DNA of 59,551 nucleotides from Acidobacteriota bacterium (GTDB lineage Bacteria > Acidobacteriota > Terriglobia > Terriglobales > Acidobacteriaceae). The DNA lies in contig QIAA01000045.1 of assembly GCA_003224905.1 (NCBI GenBank), positions 1-59,551 of the forward strand. The letters are read 5' to 3'. A model generated the notes under the pieces. The model was not told the DNA's origin, ran no database searches, and was given only the letters and a program-made list of their open reading frames with translations. Positions 19,194 to 27,771 of the stretch are shown here, piece after piece (within the stretch, counting starts at the first letter, position 1; each line of letters starts with the position of its first letter). The position numbers and the translations under genes are program-made.

Positions 19194-19304
19194 CTGCGTT
19201 AAGCATACTCCAAGCGACTAACCGAGCAGAAGGACGATGGCGCAGCCTTCAGCACTATTGCAAACATCGCCACAAATCCCGAGGGTGCCCCGTCTCCAAG
19301 CCCA

Positions 19305-19562
19305 GTGCCCCAGGTTCGCGCCCCGGTTTTGGGCGCTAACCTGGATAACACTCTACCTCGTTTTGAGCTCGGTGTAAGTTCGTCCCATGCCACGCGGCCT
19401 GCGGCGCCTGCAGGACTCCGGAGAGTCCCATTTTGTAACCTTCAGTTGTTATCATCGGCAGCCCTACTTTGCGCCTTCCGAGGTGTTCGACCTGTTCGTT
19501 CACTGCGTGGAGGACATGCGCCGTCGTTTCGAATTGTCCGTCTACGACTACGTCGTGATGCC
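19305..19562 (+). pseudogene. Truncated RAYT copy with its REP (first tandem copy)
   Basis: The segment carries a REP palindrome (19310-19344) and, from 19387, the first 58 codons of a RAYT transposase (PRGLRRLQDSGESHFVTFSC to DYVVMP). It then stops being RAYT at 19562, where the second REP begins. It repeats the following 260 bp at an exact 260-bp period, with about 22 mismatches by eye (about 91% identity). The catalytic HUH and Tyr regions are missing, so it is non-functional. Confidence 0.85.
19310..19344. repeat. REP palindrome 1
   Basis: CCAGGTT-c-GCGCCC pairs with GGGCGC-t-AACCTGG around a 7-base loop. It is preceded by GTGCC. The identical palindrome recurs 260 bp downstream, and an inverted partial copy lies beyond the transposase gene. 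Confidence 0.85.
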
Positions 19563-19568
19563 AGGTGC

Positions 19569-19605
19569 CCCAGGTTCGCGCCCCGGTTTTGGGCGCTAAC
19601 CTGGG
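19569..19605. repeat. REP palindrome 2
   Basis: Same palindrome as REP 1, extended by one pair (CCCAGGTT ... AACCTGGG). It lies 42 bp before the intact RAYT start codon and could also act as the transposase's recognition site. Confidence 0.85.
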
Positions 19606-19646
19606 CGACACTTTACCTCAATTGGAGCGCGGTGTAAGTTCGTCTC

Positions 19647-20147
19647 ATGCCACGCGGTCTGCGGCGCCTGCAGGACTCCGGAGAATCCCATTTTGTAACC
19701 TTCAGCTGCTATCATCGCCAGCCCTACTCTGCATCTGCCGAGGTGTTCGACCTGTTCGTTCACTGCGTGGAGGACATGCGCCGTCGTTTCGAACTGTGCG
19801 TCCACGGCTACGTCGTGATGCCGGAGCACGTTCATCTGCTTTTGAGTGAACCACCTCCCACTACGCTGGCCGACGCCATTCACTACCTGAAATTGTCATT
19901 CGCCAAGCGGCTGCGAAGCCGATCCCCCGAGCAACCCGGGACCTTCTGGCAGAAGCGTTACTACGATCGGAATGTGAGAGATCATCGCGAGTTCACGGTT
20001 AAGCTCCGCTATCTGCATAGAAATCCGGTGAACCGCGGTCTAGCTCTAGCGCCGGAGCAGTGGGAGTGGAGCAGTTACCGGCACCATGCATCGCGGGAGA
20101 CCGGAATCGTGGAAGATCGAATCGGAATGGACAGTTCGAAATCGTGA
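19647..20147 (+). CDS. REP-associated tyrosine transposase (RAYT, IS200-like Y1)
   Basis: A 166-residue Y1 transposase. It has HFVTFSCYHRQPY near the N-terminus, the metal-binding HUH motif in VVMPEHVHLLL (His-Val-His), then DAIHYLKLSFAKRL, and WQKRYYDRNVRDHREF with the candidate catalytic Tyr. It ends with the family's YLHRNPVNRGL and WEWSSYRHH. All active-site pieces are present. RAYTs are usually single-copy housekeeping-like genes flanked by REPs, as here; the gene is preceded by a truncated second copy. Confidence 0.93.
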   Translation: MPRGLRRLQDSGESHFVTFSCYHRQPYSASAEVFDLFVHCVEDMRRRFELCVHGYVVMPEHVHLLLSEPPPTTLADAIHYLKLSFAKRLRSRSPEQPGTFWQKRYYDRNVRDHREFTVKLRYLHRNPVNRGLALAPEQWEWSSYRHHASRETGIVEDRIGMDSSKS

Positions 20148-20256
20148 ACAGAAGGCTTGTGGAGGAGCAGAGAGGGATATTCCTTCGCCCAGGTTGAGGC
20201 GTCCAGCGGGCGTCTGAGCCCGCTGCCGAAATCCCGAGCGCAGCCGAGGGATCCGA

Positions 20257-20291
20257 GCGCCCCAAAAACCGGGGGCGCGAACCTGGGGCAC
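20257..20291. repeat. REP element 3, inverted and partial
   Basis: GCGCCCC-aaaaacc-GGGGGCGC followed by GAACCTGGGGCAC is the reverse complement of REP 1/2 with one extra base in each inner arm. The left outer arm (CCAGGTT) is missing, so only the inner hairpin can form. It closes the RAYT element. Confidence 0.75.
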
Positions 20292-21071
20292 CAGGCACCA
20301 GGGCGAGCCTACTGGAGCCACAAACAGGAATGGCTCCGGAGGTCCGGAGCCATCAAAATCCCGCAGTGTTGGCACTCTGTCAACTTCAGTATTGATAATG
20401 CCAACAGTAGTGTCAAGTTACTTTGAGGAGATTATCTCCGTATTCTCTCCTCAAATTAAACCGTCCTCCACAAAAGGGAGAATGGACAGGAAGACACAGG
20501 GTCAGCGGTCACAATCTTGGCAAGTATGCACCGATTCGGGAATGGAGATTCGTATCAGGCTATGGCTTCAGCCATAGCGAAAGCCCGCTGAAGCGCGAGG
20601 TGTCGCCGATCAGGCCCCACTACCACTAAAGTCGACAACGGCTATCGCGTGCGTAGGGCTTCATAGTACGACCGTACTATACATCGCACGGTCGTACTAT
20701 GAATCTGGCCCCATGGCACGAGTCCAGAATTCCATTGACTTCACTTCCCCTTTTGCCCCATAACAGAAGAAGGTAAGTTGATCCCGGGTTCTAAGAAAGT
20801 CACCTCAGTGGTTGTTGCTTTCAGGTTCTCCCCGCCGGTCTGCTCTTCGCAGCTTTACCCGCAGATCCGAACTGACGAATCTAGAGCTAACCATTTGCGC
20901 CTCAATATTTTACGTGTACGTACCTTTACTACCACCCCATGATTCCAAAAGATCAGCGGGGAGGGGTATATACTCAGTGTCCATTAATGGACAGTTCAGG
21001 GTAGAACAACGGCTGAGTGCTCGTCTTAAGAGCTTTACCTCAACGCGACATGTGGGGCACGCGGCTTGAAG
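20292..21071. other. Gene-free stretch with several palindromes (780 bp)
   Basis: I see no credible coding frame on either strand. It holds a 9-bp inverted repeat (TTGAGGAGA 20423-20431 with TCTCCTCAA 20446-20454), a GCTATGGCT/AGCCATAGC hairpin at 20559-20578, a 14-bp inverted repeat at 20662-20701, and a 16-bp palindrome at 20978-20993. It looks like remodelled intergenic DNA between the RAYT element and the DUF2306 remnant. Confidence 0.6.
20662..20701. repeat. Large perfect inverted repeat
   Basis: CATAGTACGACCGT at 20662-20675 and its exact reverse complement at 20688-20701 flank a 12-bp centre. The left arm also contains an internal dyad, ATAGTAC-GACC-GTACTAT, so three related half-sites are present. 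There is no U-tract. It could be an operator of a missing regulator or the end of a small mobile element. Confidence 0.75.
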
Positions 21072-21754
21072 TCATGAAATATGCACGGCCAAACGTGCCC
21101 TTGCTGTGCGCGGGCGGGAAAGCGCTGACTCCTGTATCTGCAGCACGACATCTGCGGCAAGAAGCGATGCAGCCAGGCAGATCCAGACTATGGTTTCGCC
21201 AACTGCTGCGTTGTCGTCCCATCCGCCCACTCCGGAGATCAGCCGTACCTCCAAAAAGACGAGAGCGACGGCAAAGCTGCGAGTCATCCATTGGCGGTGC
21301 TGCTGGATCTTGCGGCGAACGCGAAATAGAAAGCGATGGCGGTGGTGAGCATCAGCATAGCGGCATCAACAGCAGCGGCAATGCTAAAGGATCGCGTAGC
21401 GCCCATGCGCTCCTCAAAATACTGGATGTAGGCTCCCAGCGGAGCGGCAATAAGGGCGCCGGCTACGTAGATTCTTCCCACCACGCGGTGCAATTTCGTG
21501 AAGCGCCGGCGAAGGCGGTCGGAAAACTGCATTGGGCCCAGCAGCAGCGCGGAAGCGCCCGCCAGTCCGTGAGGCAGGAGGTACCAGCGAAAAGGATGAT
21601 AGTGCTGCCAAATCGGATCCTGCGGGTGGATGAGAAAACTCTCGTTGTGCACGAGAACGTAGCCCAGCATTAATCCGATGAGGCCAAAAAGGAAATACTT
21701 GGCCCGGAACCGGGACGCAGTTTGGACCGAGACAGACGCAGTGGCTGTAGCCAT
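21072..21754 (-). pseudogene. DUF2306 membrane protein interrupted by a single-base frameshift
   Basis: The minus-strand frame from 21754 (MATATASVSVQ, then YFLFGLIGLMLGYVLVHNES, RFTKLHRVVGRIYVAGALIA, LTTAIAFYFAF) ends early at 21284. The family's expected continuation, VRRKIQQHRQWMTRSFAVAL then VFLEVRLISGVGGWDDNAAV and ETIVWICLAASLLAADVVLQ, follows in the next frame and ends at 21072. One base added near 21317-21322 restores a 227-residue protein, which is the usual DUF2306 length. Predicted to be a polytopic inner-membrane protein of unknown function. Confidence 0.8.
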
Positions 21755-21989
21755 TTGGCTCCCTGGAATTGCCCGTGGAACGCGCGAAGTAAGACGGGGG
21801 CGCGATTACAGTAGCACGAAAATCTGCCAGAGGTAATGGCAAACAAGTGGGCCTTGAATTCGGACGGGTGGCCGGGTGTCGCACACCTCAATGGAATTCA
21901 GACAAAGGGCGTCGTCGTATGACTTGTAATCGCATCAAAGAGTTTATAACCGCCAAGAACACGAAGGCAGTCGAGCCCAAATTTAGAGA

Positions 21990-23462
21990 ATGAGACTATT
22001 TTTGGTTGAGCACGCAAGGGCCCTGTGCATCTGCCTGCTGATTTTCTTCCTTTCTGCTTTTTCGCGGGCTCAGGTTCCGCTCTCAGCTCTGGTCTCGAAC
22101 AACACCGGCGCCTGCTCTGCGAGAGGCGTTCCAGCCCACTGCCGGTCGGCCTTCACCGGCAATCGCACCAGGCCGTCGAATGTGGAGGCGCAAACACCGA
22201 TTGTGAATCCGGTTCCTGGAAACGTAAATTTTTCGGATCTACACGCGTTGTTTCCGCTGGGCACAGTCAGCAAGATCCTCTTTCATTACCAGCCGTGGTT
22301 TGAGAGTCGCGAGCACATAAGCGTTGGTTACGAAGAAAGCGATGAGGCAACCGTCCGGAACCAGATCGCCAGGATGATTGCGCTGGGTGGTTACGGCATG
22401 ATCGTGGACTGGTACGGAAGCAGGCATCCTTCACAACGTCATCACCTGGACGCGACGAATGTAATCGCGCGCTATTTGAACAGTTGCTTTCCTGAGCGCT
22501 GCCCGTTACGTATGGCAATCATGGAGGATAAAGGCGCGCTCTCGCGGCAGTGCCCGAAGGGCAACAAAGACCAGACCTCATGCCTGGCCGAGAACCTCAA
22601 TGCGGATATGGACTACATTGAGAAGCATTACGCAAGCCGGCCGTGGTACCTGACCCAGGGTGACAATCCGATTGTGCTGTTTTTTCTTCATGAGCCGGAT
22701 TGGCAAGGCAGTGACTGGAACAGGATTTGGTCAGAGCTGAAGTCACATACGAGCAACTATCCGCACCCGTTCAAGTTCGTCTTTGAGGAAGAAGATGTGA
22801 AGTGCTGGCGGCACACGCAGGGCGACGGATGCTATGTATGGATGAATCCGGCCAAGTGGTCGCCCACAGCGCAATTCTTCTGGGGCGCGAGCAGCAATGC
22901 CAAGCCGGTTTACTACCAGGATTTTTACAAGAATGCGGTGGCGAACCCCGACAAGATCGCAATCGGGGCAATCAAGAAGGGATTCGACGATAACAATGCG
23001 AGTTGGGGCACGAATCGCGTTACCGCACAGCAATGCGGGCAGACTCTACTGAAGACGATTGGCTTGATCGGGACCTACTATGATTCGCGCCACCCGATCG
23101 AGTTCCTGGGCGTGCCTACGTGGAATGATTATGAAGAGGGGAGTGAAGTCGAAACCGGGATCGATAACTGCTACACGATTTCAGTTTCGATTTCAGGCAA
23201 TGTTGTGAGCTGGTCGCTCAATACCACCGATTCCTATGCCAGCCCGGCAACGATTGATCACTTCACCGTATATTACGGTGACGCGCGGGACAATCTGTAC
23301 GTGGTGCGCGATAACATTCCGGTAAACACGACATCTCTCGATATAGCCGGATTGCTGCCGCCGGGCACGTGGAACATTTACGTGCGGATGGTGGCCAAGC
23401 CCCTGTTTATGAATCGCATGTCGCAAGCTGTGCCTTACAGCACGCGCGCTGCGAGGCGCTAG
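21990..23462 (+). CDS. Secreted GH99/GH71-like protein
   Basis: A 490-residue exported protein with a signal peptide (CICLLIFFLSAFSRAQ, residues 13-28). The body matches the GH99/GH71-like fold: ILFHYQPWFE, then a regular Q-IARMIALGGYGMIVDWYG block typical of enzymes that track a single YY/WYG strand, VLFFLHEPDW, and TWNDYEEGSEVETGIDN near residue 380, where these families carry catalytic acids. The last 90 residues (DHFTVYYGDARDN ... GTWNIYVRMV) look like a fibronectin-III-like domain. It probably acts on alpha-glucan or mannan outside the cell; the substrate is inference. Confidence 0.75.
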   Translation: MRLFLVEHARALCICLLIFFLSAFSRAQVPLSALVSNNTGACSARGVPAHCRSAFTGNRTRPSNVEAQTPIVNPVPGNVNFSDLHALFPLGTVSKILFHYQPWFESREHISVGYEESDEATVRNQIARMIALGGYGMIVDWYGSRHPSQRHHLDATNVIARYLNSCFPERCPLRMAIMEDKGALSRQCPKGNKDQTSCLAENLNADMDYIEKHYASRPWYLTQGDNPIVLFFLHEPDWQGSDWNRIWSELKSHTSNYPHPFKFVFEEEDVKCWRHTQGDGCYVWMNPAKWSPTAQFFWGASSNAKPVYYQDFYKNAVANPDKIAIGAIKKGFDDNNASWGTNRVTAQQCGQTLLKTIGLIGTYYDSRHPIEFLGVPTWNDYEEGSEVETGIDNCYTISVSISGNVVSWSLNTTDSYASPATIDHFTVYYGDARDNLYVVRDNIPVNTTSLDIAGLLPPGTWNIYVRMVAKPLFMNRMSQAVPYSTRAARR

Positions 23463-23506
23463 CGGCCTGCCGTTCCCGTCGGCAACTGTGCTAAAGTCTC
23501 CTCCTC

Positions 23507-23665
23507 GTGCCGGACCCGCAGCCCAAAGCCGACCCCGCATCGTTCTACTGTCCGCAATGCGCCGAGGAGGTCACGGACCCGCTCACCTGTGGGGATTGCG
23601 GCGCAGTGATCTGCCGCCGCTGCGGCACGCCGCTGGAGTCGCCGGATGAGCTGGGCATCGGATAA
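23507..23665 (+). CDS. Small zinc-ribbon protein (52 aa)
   Basis: A 52-residue frame starting at GTG with cysteine pairs CPQC, CGDC and CRRC, i.e. a treble-clef or zinc-ribbon knuckle, ending TPLESPDELGIG. It ends 3 nt before the start of the APC permease, which argues for co-translation. No ribosome site is obvious. I recall similar CxxC-rich peptides with the tail DELGIG next to permeases in acidobacteria, but cannot confirm it here. Confidence 0.6.
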   Translation: MPDPQPKADPASFYCPQCAEEVTDPLTCGDCGAVICRRCGTPLESPDELGIG

Positions 23666-23668
23666 CCG

Positions 23669-25102
23669 ATGAGCCAAACCACAGTTCCGCAACCTGACGC
23701 TGCCGCCGAGGTCGAGGGGAAACCGGCTCTTGTCCGGGGGTTGTCACTGCTGGATGCGGTCCTGCTGCTGGTCGGCGGGATTATCGGATCGTCGATCTTT
23801 CTTACTGCCAAGGATATTGCGGGGCCATTGCCGCATCCGGCGCTGTTTCTGCTGGTTTGGGTGCTGGGCGGAGTCATTTCGCTGTGCGGGTGCTTCGCGT
23901 TTGCAGAACTGGGCTCCATGTTTCCCGACTCCGGCGGACAGTATGTTTACCTGCGGGAAGCTTACGGAGATTTGCCGGCTTTTCTCTATGGATGGATGTT
24001 GTTCAGCGTGGCCAATGGGGGGACCATTGCGGCGCTGTCGGTGGCGTCGGCGGCTTACCTCGGAAACATCATTCCCGCGATTTCGCAGGAGCACGTGGTG
24101 TTCGCCGCGGTAGGAGTGGTGGTCACGCGAGCGCACCTGTTCGCGCTGGCCTCGATCGCGGTAGTGACGTGGATCAATGTCATCGGGCTGCGGCGTGGGG
24201 CGATTTTGCAGAACCTCGCGACCTGGGCAAAGTTCGGCGCTATGGCGGCATTCATCATTTTGGGATTCACCATTGGCAAGGGCGATTGGCATCACTTTGT
24301 GGCACCGGCGGGTACGAAGCTGAACCTGGGGCTTACGCCGGGCCAGCTTGTCTCGGCGTTTGGCGTCGCGCTGATTGCCGTGTTCTGGGCTTATGACGGA
24401 TGGGTGTACATCACCTGGGCTTCGGGTGAGGTGAAGGATGCGCGGCGCAATGTTCCGCGAGCGATGATTCTGGGATTGCTGGTGGTCGGGTTGATTTATG
24501 TGACCATGAATCTCGCTTATGTTTACGCGCTTCCCCTTGACGAAATTGCCAAGCACGACACCATCGCGCACGCAGCTGCTGCCGCGTTGTTCTCTCCTAC
24601 GGCGGCGATCTGGCTTTCGGGTCTGATCGCGCTTTCGTGCTTTGGCGCGATGGCCAGCAACACACTCTGTGGTGCACGCGTGTATTTCGCAATGGCGCGC
24701 GACGGCGTTTTCTTCCAGCGCATGGCGGAGGTTCATCCCCGATGGCGCACTCCGGCATTCAGCCTTATCGGGCAGGCGGTGTGGGGCGGCGTGCTGACGC
24801 TCAGTGGGCGTTACGACCAGCTCTATACGTACGTGATGTTCGGGATGATCCTTTCTTACATGATGACGGTGATCGGCGTATTCGTGCTGCGGCACAAGCG
24901 GCCGGACATCCCCCGTTCGTACCGCTGCACCGGGTATCCCTGGCTACCGGCGATTTATGTTTTGATCAGCGGCGCGTGGACGCTGAATATGATCATCACG
25001 CGGCCTACGCAGGCGCTGGCGGGGACAATCATCGTGCTCTTGGGGGTGCCGGGATATTTGTACTGGAAGCGGAGTAGCAAGCGGCAAGTAGAAGTGGAGT
25101 AG
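23669..25102 (+). CDS. APC-family amino acid permease (1)
   Basis: A 477-residue transporter with about 12 hydrophobic helices. The N-terminal GGIIGSSIFLTAKDIAG is the APC signature in TM1 (the unwound GxG substrate site), followed by FAFAELGSMFPDSGGQYVYL. A large middle FWAYDGWVYITWASGEVKDA corresponds to TM6, and TM8-TM10 include ARVYFAMARDGVFF. It is closest to the LAT/y+LAT-like and AdiC-like branch, so uptake or exchange of amino acids is likely; the substrate is unknown. It is sandwiched in a four-gene unit of small proteins. Confidence 0.92.
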   Translation: MSQTTVPQPDAAAEVEGKPALVRGLSLLDAVLLLVGGIIGSSIFLTAKDIAGPLPHPALFLLVWVLGGVISLCGCFAFAELGSMFPDSGGQYVYLREAYGDLPAFLYGWMLFSVANGGTIAALSVASAAYLGNIIPAISQEHVVFAAVGVVVTRAHLFALASIAVVTWINVIGLRRGAILQNLATWAKFGAMAAFIILGFTIGKGDWHHFVAPAGTKLNLGLTPGQLVSAFGVALIAVFWAYDGWVYITWASGEVKDARRNVPRAMILGLLVVGLIYVTMNLAYVYALPLDEIAKHDTIAHAAAAALFSPTAAIWLSGLIALSCFGAMASNTLCGARVYFAMARDGVFFQRMAEVHPRWRTPAFSLIGQAVWGGVLTLSGRYDQLYTYVMFGMILSYMMTVIGVFVLRHKRPDIPRSYRCTGYPWLPAIYVLISGAWTLNMIITRPTQALAGTIIVLLGVPGYLYWKRSSKRQVEVE

Positions 25103-25105
25103 TAG

Positions 25106-25681
25106 ATGTTCGAGCGTTACACGGAGAAAGCGCGGCGAACTATATTCTTCGCGCGGTACGAAGCTAGCCAGTTTGCATCGGGACAAATTGAGACGGAGCA
25201 TCTACTGCTGGGTTTGCTTCGCGAGGACAAGACGCTTTTCAAGTATTTCTCGCGCGCAACAAATTCCGAGTCGGTTCGGAACGAGCTCTTTCCAAATCCC
25301 CAGGTTAACCAACCAATTCCTACGAGCGTTGATCTGAAGCTTAGCAAAACATCGAAACAGGTGTTGAAGTATGCGGCTGACGAAGCGGATCAGCTGAAAC
25401 ATCGGCATATCGGCACCGAACATCTTCTGCTGGGGTTACTGCGAGAGGACAACTCGCCAGCCGCGAAGGTCTTACGTAAATATGGCGCAGAACTTTCAAG
25501 TATTCGCAAGAAGCTTGAACTGTTGCCGGAGGAAGGTGCGACTGTGACGTATGCTGAGGTGGCCAGCAGAATTCGGTATGCCACGGCTGACACCGTCGAA
25601 ATCCACGGTTCTCGTTTCAACACCGAGTACATCCACGAGGCCGTAAAAACGATGCCGACAGTACAACTGGCACTGGCATAA
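25106..25681 (+). CDS. Stand-alone double Clp-N domain protein
   Basis: A 191-residue protein with two Clp_N repeats: RYTEKARRTIFFARYEASQF with IETEHLLLGLLRED, and LSKTSKQVLKYAADEA with HIGTEHLLLGLLRED. Both copies carry the IETEHLLLGLL type core of ClpC/ClpA N-terminal domains, but there is no AAA+ ATPase part. Stand-alone Clp-N proteins can act as decoys or adaptors for Clp proteases; that role is inference. It starts 3 nt after the permease stop, so it is probably part of the same operon. Confidence 0.85.
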   Translation: MFERYTEKARRTIFFARYEASQFASGQIETEHLLLGLLREDKTLFKYFSRATNSESVRNELFPNPQVNQPIPTSVDLKLSKTSKQVLKYAADEADQLKHRHIGTEHLLLGLLREDNSPAAKVLRKYGAELSSIRKKLELLPEEGATVTYAEVASRIRYATADTVEIHGSRFNTEYIHEAVKTMPTVQLALA

Positions 25682-25709
25682 GAAGCCATGGACTGCAAGG
25701 GATGTAGTA

Positions 25710-25961
25710 GTGGATCGCCAGCGTGGCGCGGTTTCATTCGACTTAACACTGGCGGAGGATGCAGCCAACTTCGAATTGGTTAAGGCGGGTTGGAAACAAG
25801 ATCATTGTGTGATTTGCCGGTGGCTATTTTTCGAATCAAAGGACGATCCCAGTCATGCTGAAGGGTATACGAACGGTCGTGAGTGGTTGTGTATGGAATG
25901 TTATGAGAAATTTTGGAGCCGCCCAGATTTCTTTTCCTCACCGTACTCGGATATCACGTGA
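25710..25961 (+). CDS. Small CxxC protein (83 aa)
   Basis: Starts at GTG with VSFDLTLAEDAANFELVKAG, then CVIC and CMEC pairs around GYTNGREWLCMECYEKFW, a zinc-knuckle pattern. The region before the GTG has no in-frame start. I recall paralogues of the form DHCxxCxWxLFES...GYTNGxxWLCxxCYxxF in acidobacteria. It follows the Clp-N gene by 28 nt on the same strand. Confidence 0.65.
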   Translation: MDRQRGAVSFDLTLAEDAANFELVKAGWKQDHCVICRWLFFESKDDPSHAEGYTNGREWLCMECYEKFWSRPDFFSSPYSDIT

Positions 25962-26286
25962 CCTAATGGCCCTGAGTTTCCTTTGTCATGCTGAGTGAAG
26001 CGAATCATTGATGTATTTGACGTTTTCGCTACTTGCCAGTGTCTACAGGTGCCGTCCCTCGCGGGACTCCATCAAGGTGGCTTCCGCTCCCGGCACTGCC
26101 GTGCCGGGCTTTCCCATGCCGCTCCTTCGGAGCTGAATCCTGCCACGTCAAAGCGGTTACCTAGCCCTGGCCATCCCATGCAGCCACGACGGCTGTAACC
26201 TCTCGCTTTCGAAGTTGTCGCGCGCTGAAGTTACCCGAAGAGCTGTAAGAAGCCAGTACACTAGTACGCTCATCGCGTTCACTGAC
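25962..26286. other. Gene-free stretch with four small hairpins
   Basis: No credible gene. Four compact hairpins follow each other: GTCCC-tcgc-GGGAC (26054-26067), CCCGGCAC-tgcc-GTGCCGGG (26089-26108), GCTCC-ttc-GGAGC (26121-26133) and AGCC-acgac-GGCT (26182-26194). None has a U-tract, so they are not ordinary intrinsic terminators; see findings. Confidence 0.6.
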
Positions 26287-27771
26287 GTGCCAGACGTTGA
26301 CCCAAGAACCGAGATTGGCGTTCACTCTGGAGGTGTCACCCTCACCGATGCGGAGGATCCCCATCGCCCCAAGCGGGTCATGGGCTTTCGCGACCTTTTT
26401 CTGTTCTACGCGGTTACTGGTATCAGCCTGCGCTGGATCGCGACGGCCGCAGCGGCGGGACCGAGTTCAATCGTTATCTGGATTGGGGCCTGGCTGTGCT
26501 TTTACACGCCGCTGGCGTTATCAGTGATCGAGCTCTCCTCAAGGTATCCGAACGAGGGTGGGCTTTACGTCTGGAGCAAGCGCGCCTTCGGGGACTTCTC
26601 CGGATTCATGTCAGCCTGGACTTACTGGACCAGCAATCTTCCCTACTTCCCTGCAGTACTTTATTTCGCAGCCGGCAATATTCTGTTTATGCGGCAGGGC
26701 GCCTGGGGACATCTCTCAGCGAACGCGCCGTTTTACATCATTTTCTCTCTGCTGACTCTTACCCTCGCAACGCTTCTTAACATCATGGGCCTGGATGTGG
26801 GCAAATGGCTGCACAATCTGGGCGCGCTGGCCATGTGGATTCCAGTCACGATTGTGATCGTGATGGGAGCAATCGCGCTGCACCGTTATGGACCGGCGAC
26901 ATCATTCTCGCTGCACTCGCTGACACCCAGCCTGCATTTCAAAGACGTGATTTTTTGGTCACTGCTGATTTTTGCTTTTGGCGGATGCGAAACCGGTTCC
27001 TTCATGGGGGAAGAAATCAAGAATCCGCGACGCACTTTGCCGTGGGCGCTGTTTCTGGCAGGTCTTACGGTGGCGTTTTGCTACATCGTCGGAACGGTCG
27101 GCGTTTTGGTTGCTATCCCTTCCTCGGAACTGAGCAGCCTGCAAGGCCTGGTACAGGCAATCGCAAGAACTGTGGAGCGTGTGGGATATTCGTGGACGGT
27201 TCCAGTTGCCGCCCTTCTCATCTCGTTGAGCAATGTGTCCGCTGCGGGCGCGTATCTGGCGGCTGTGGCGCGCTTGCCATTCGTGGCCGGCATCGACCGA
27301 TTTTTGCCGCCGGCCTTCGGCGCGCTGCATCCCCGCTGGAAGACACCCTGGGTAGCGCTGCTGGTTCAGTTCGTCATCGGCGTTGTCTTCATCTTTTTGG
27401 GTCAGGCGGGTACAAGCGTGAAAGGGGCTTACGACGTGATGGCCAGTATGACCGTCATCACGTATTTCATTCCATATCTGTACTTGTTCGCGGCGATGAT
27501 CAAGTTGCAGTCCGAACCCGCCGGGCAGGAAGTAATCCGCGTGCCAGGTGGAAAGCCAATAGCCGTCGTGGTCGCGGTACTAGGACTTATCACTACGACA
27601 CTGACCATCGTGCTTTCCACCATTCCGCAACCCGACGAAGCGAATAAGCCACTGGCGGTTCTTAAAGTTGTCGGCGGCTCGGCAGTACTGTTAGCCATCG
27701 GTGCGTGGCTTTACTGGGCAGGAAAAAGAAGGGCCGTCTCAACGCGTATGCCCGAACTGGGCAAGCACTGA
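26287..27771 (+). CDS. APC-family amino acid permease (2)
   Basis: A transporter of about 490-518 residues. After a hydrophilic N-terminus (about 30 residues if GTG at 26287 is used, or longer from a TTG at 26215) comes GFRDLFLFYAVTGISLRWIA, then IELSSRYPNEGGLYVWSKRA, characteristic of the YjeM/GltRT-like APC branch. TM6 reads FAFGGCETGSFMGEEIKNPR. A later SLSNVSAAGAYLAAVARLPF is in TM8. Substrate unknown, perhaps amines or amino acids. The start is uncertain, with no clear ribosome site. It is not closely linked to the first permease. Confidence 0.88.
   Translation: MPDVDPRTEIGVHSGGVTLTDAEDPHRPKRVMGFRDLFLFYAVTGISLRWIATAAAAGPSSIVIWIGAWLCFYTPLALSVIELSSRYPNEGGLYVWSKRAFGDFSGFMSAWTYWTSNLPYFPAVLYFAAGNILFMRQGAWGHLSANAPFYIIFSLLTLTLATLLNIMGLDVGKWLHNLGALAMWIPVTIVIVMGAIALHRYGPATSFSLHSLTPSLHFKDVIFWSLLIFAFGGCETGSFMGEEIKNPRRTLPWALFLAGLTVAFCYIVGTVGVLVAIPSSELSSLQGLVQAIARTVERVGYSWTVPVAALLISLSNVSAAGAYLAAVARLPFVAGIDRFLPPAFGALHPRWKTPWVALLVQFVIGVVFIFLGQAGTSVKGAYDVMASMTVITYFIPYLYLFAAMIKLQSEPAGQEVIRVPGGKPIAVVVAVLGLITTTLTIVLSTIPQPDEANKPLAVLKVVGGSAVLLAIGAWLYWAGKRRAVSTRMPELGKH

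Larger units (their letters stand above)
19565..20291 (+). mobile_element. RAYT/REP element (REPtron-like), bounded by inverted 20-bp ends
   Basis: The element starts with GTGCCCCAGGTTCGCGCCCC at 19565 and ends with the exact reverse complement of this at 20291. It encloses one intact RAYT gene. REP-associated tyrosine transposases are domesticated IS200/IS605 relatives that mobilise or process flanking REP palindromes. Here the left REP is a full palindrome and the right one keeps only one full arm. Confidence 0.82.

Noticed and set aside
20978..20993. Perfect 16-bp palindrome TGTCCATTAATGGACA.
   Set aside because: About one such palindrome is expected by chance in a window of this size, and nothing nearby supports a function.
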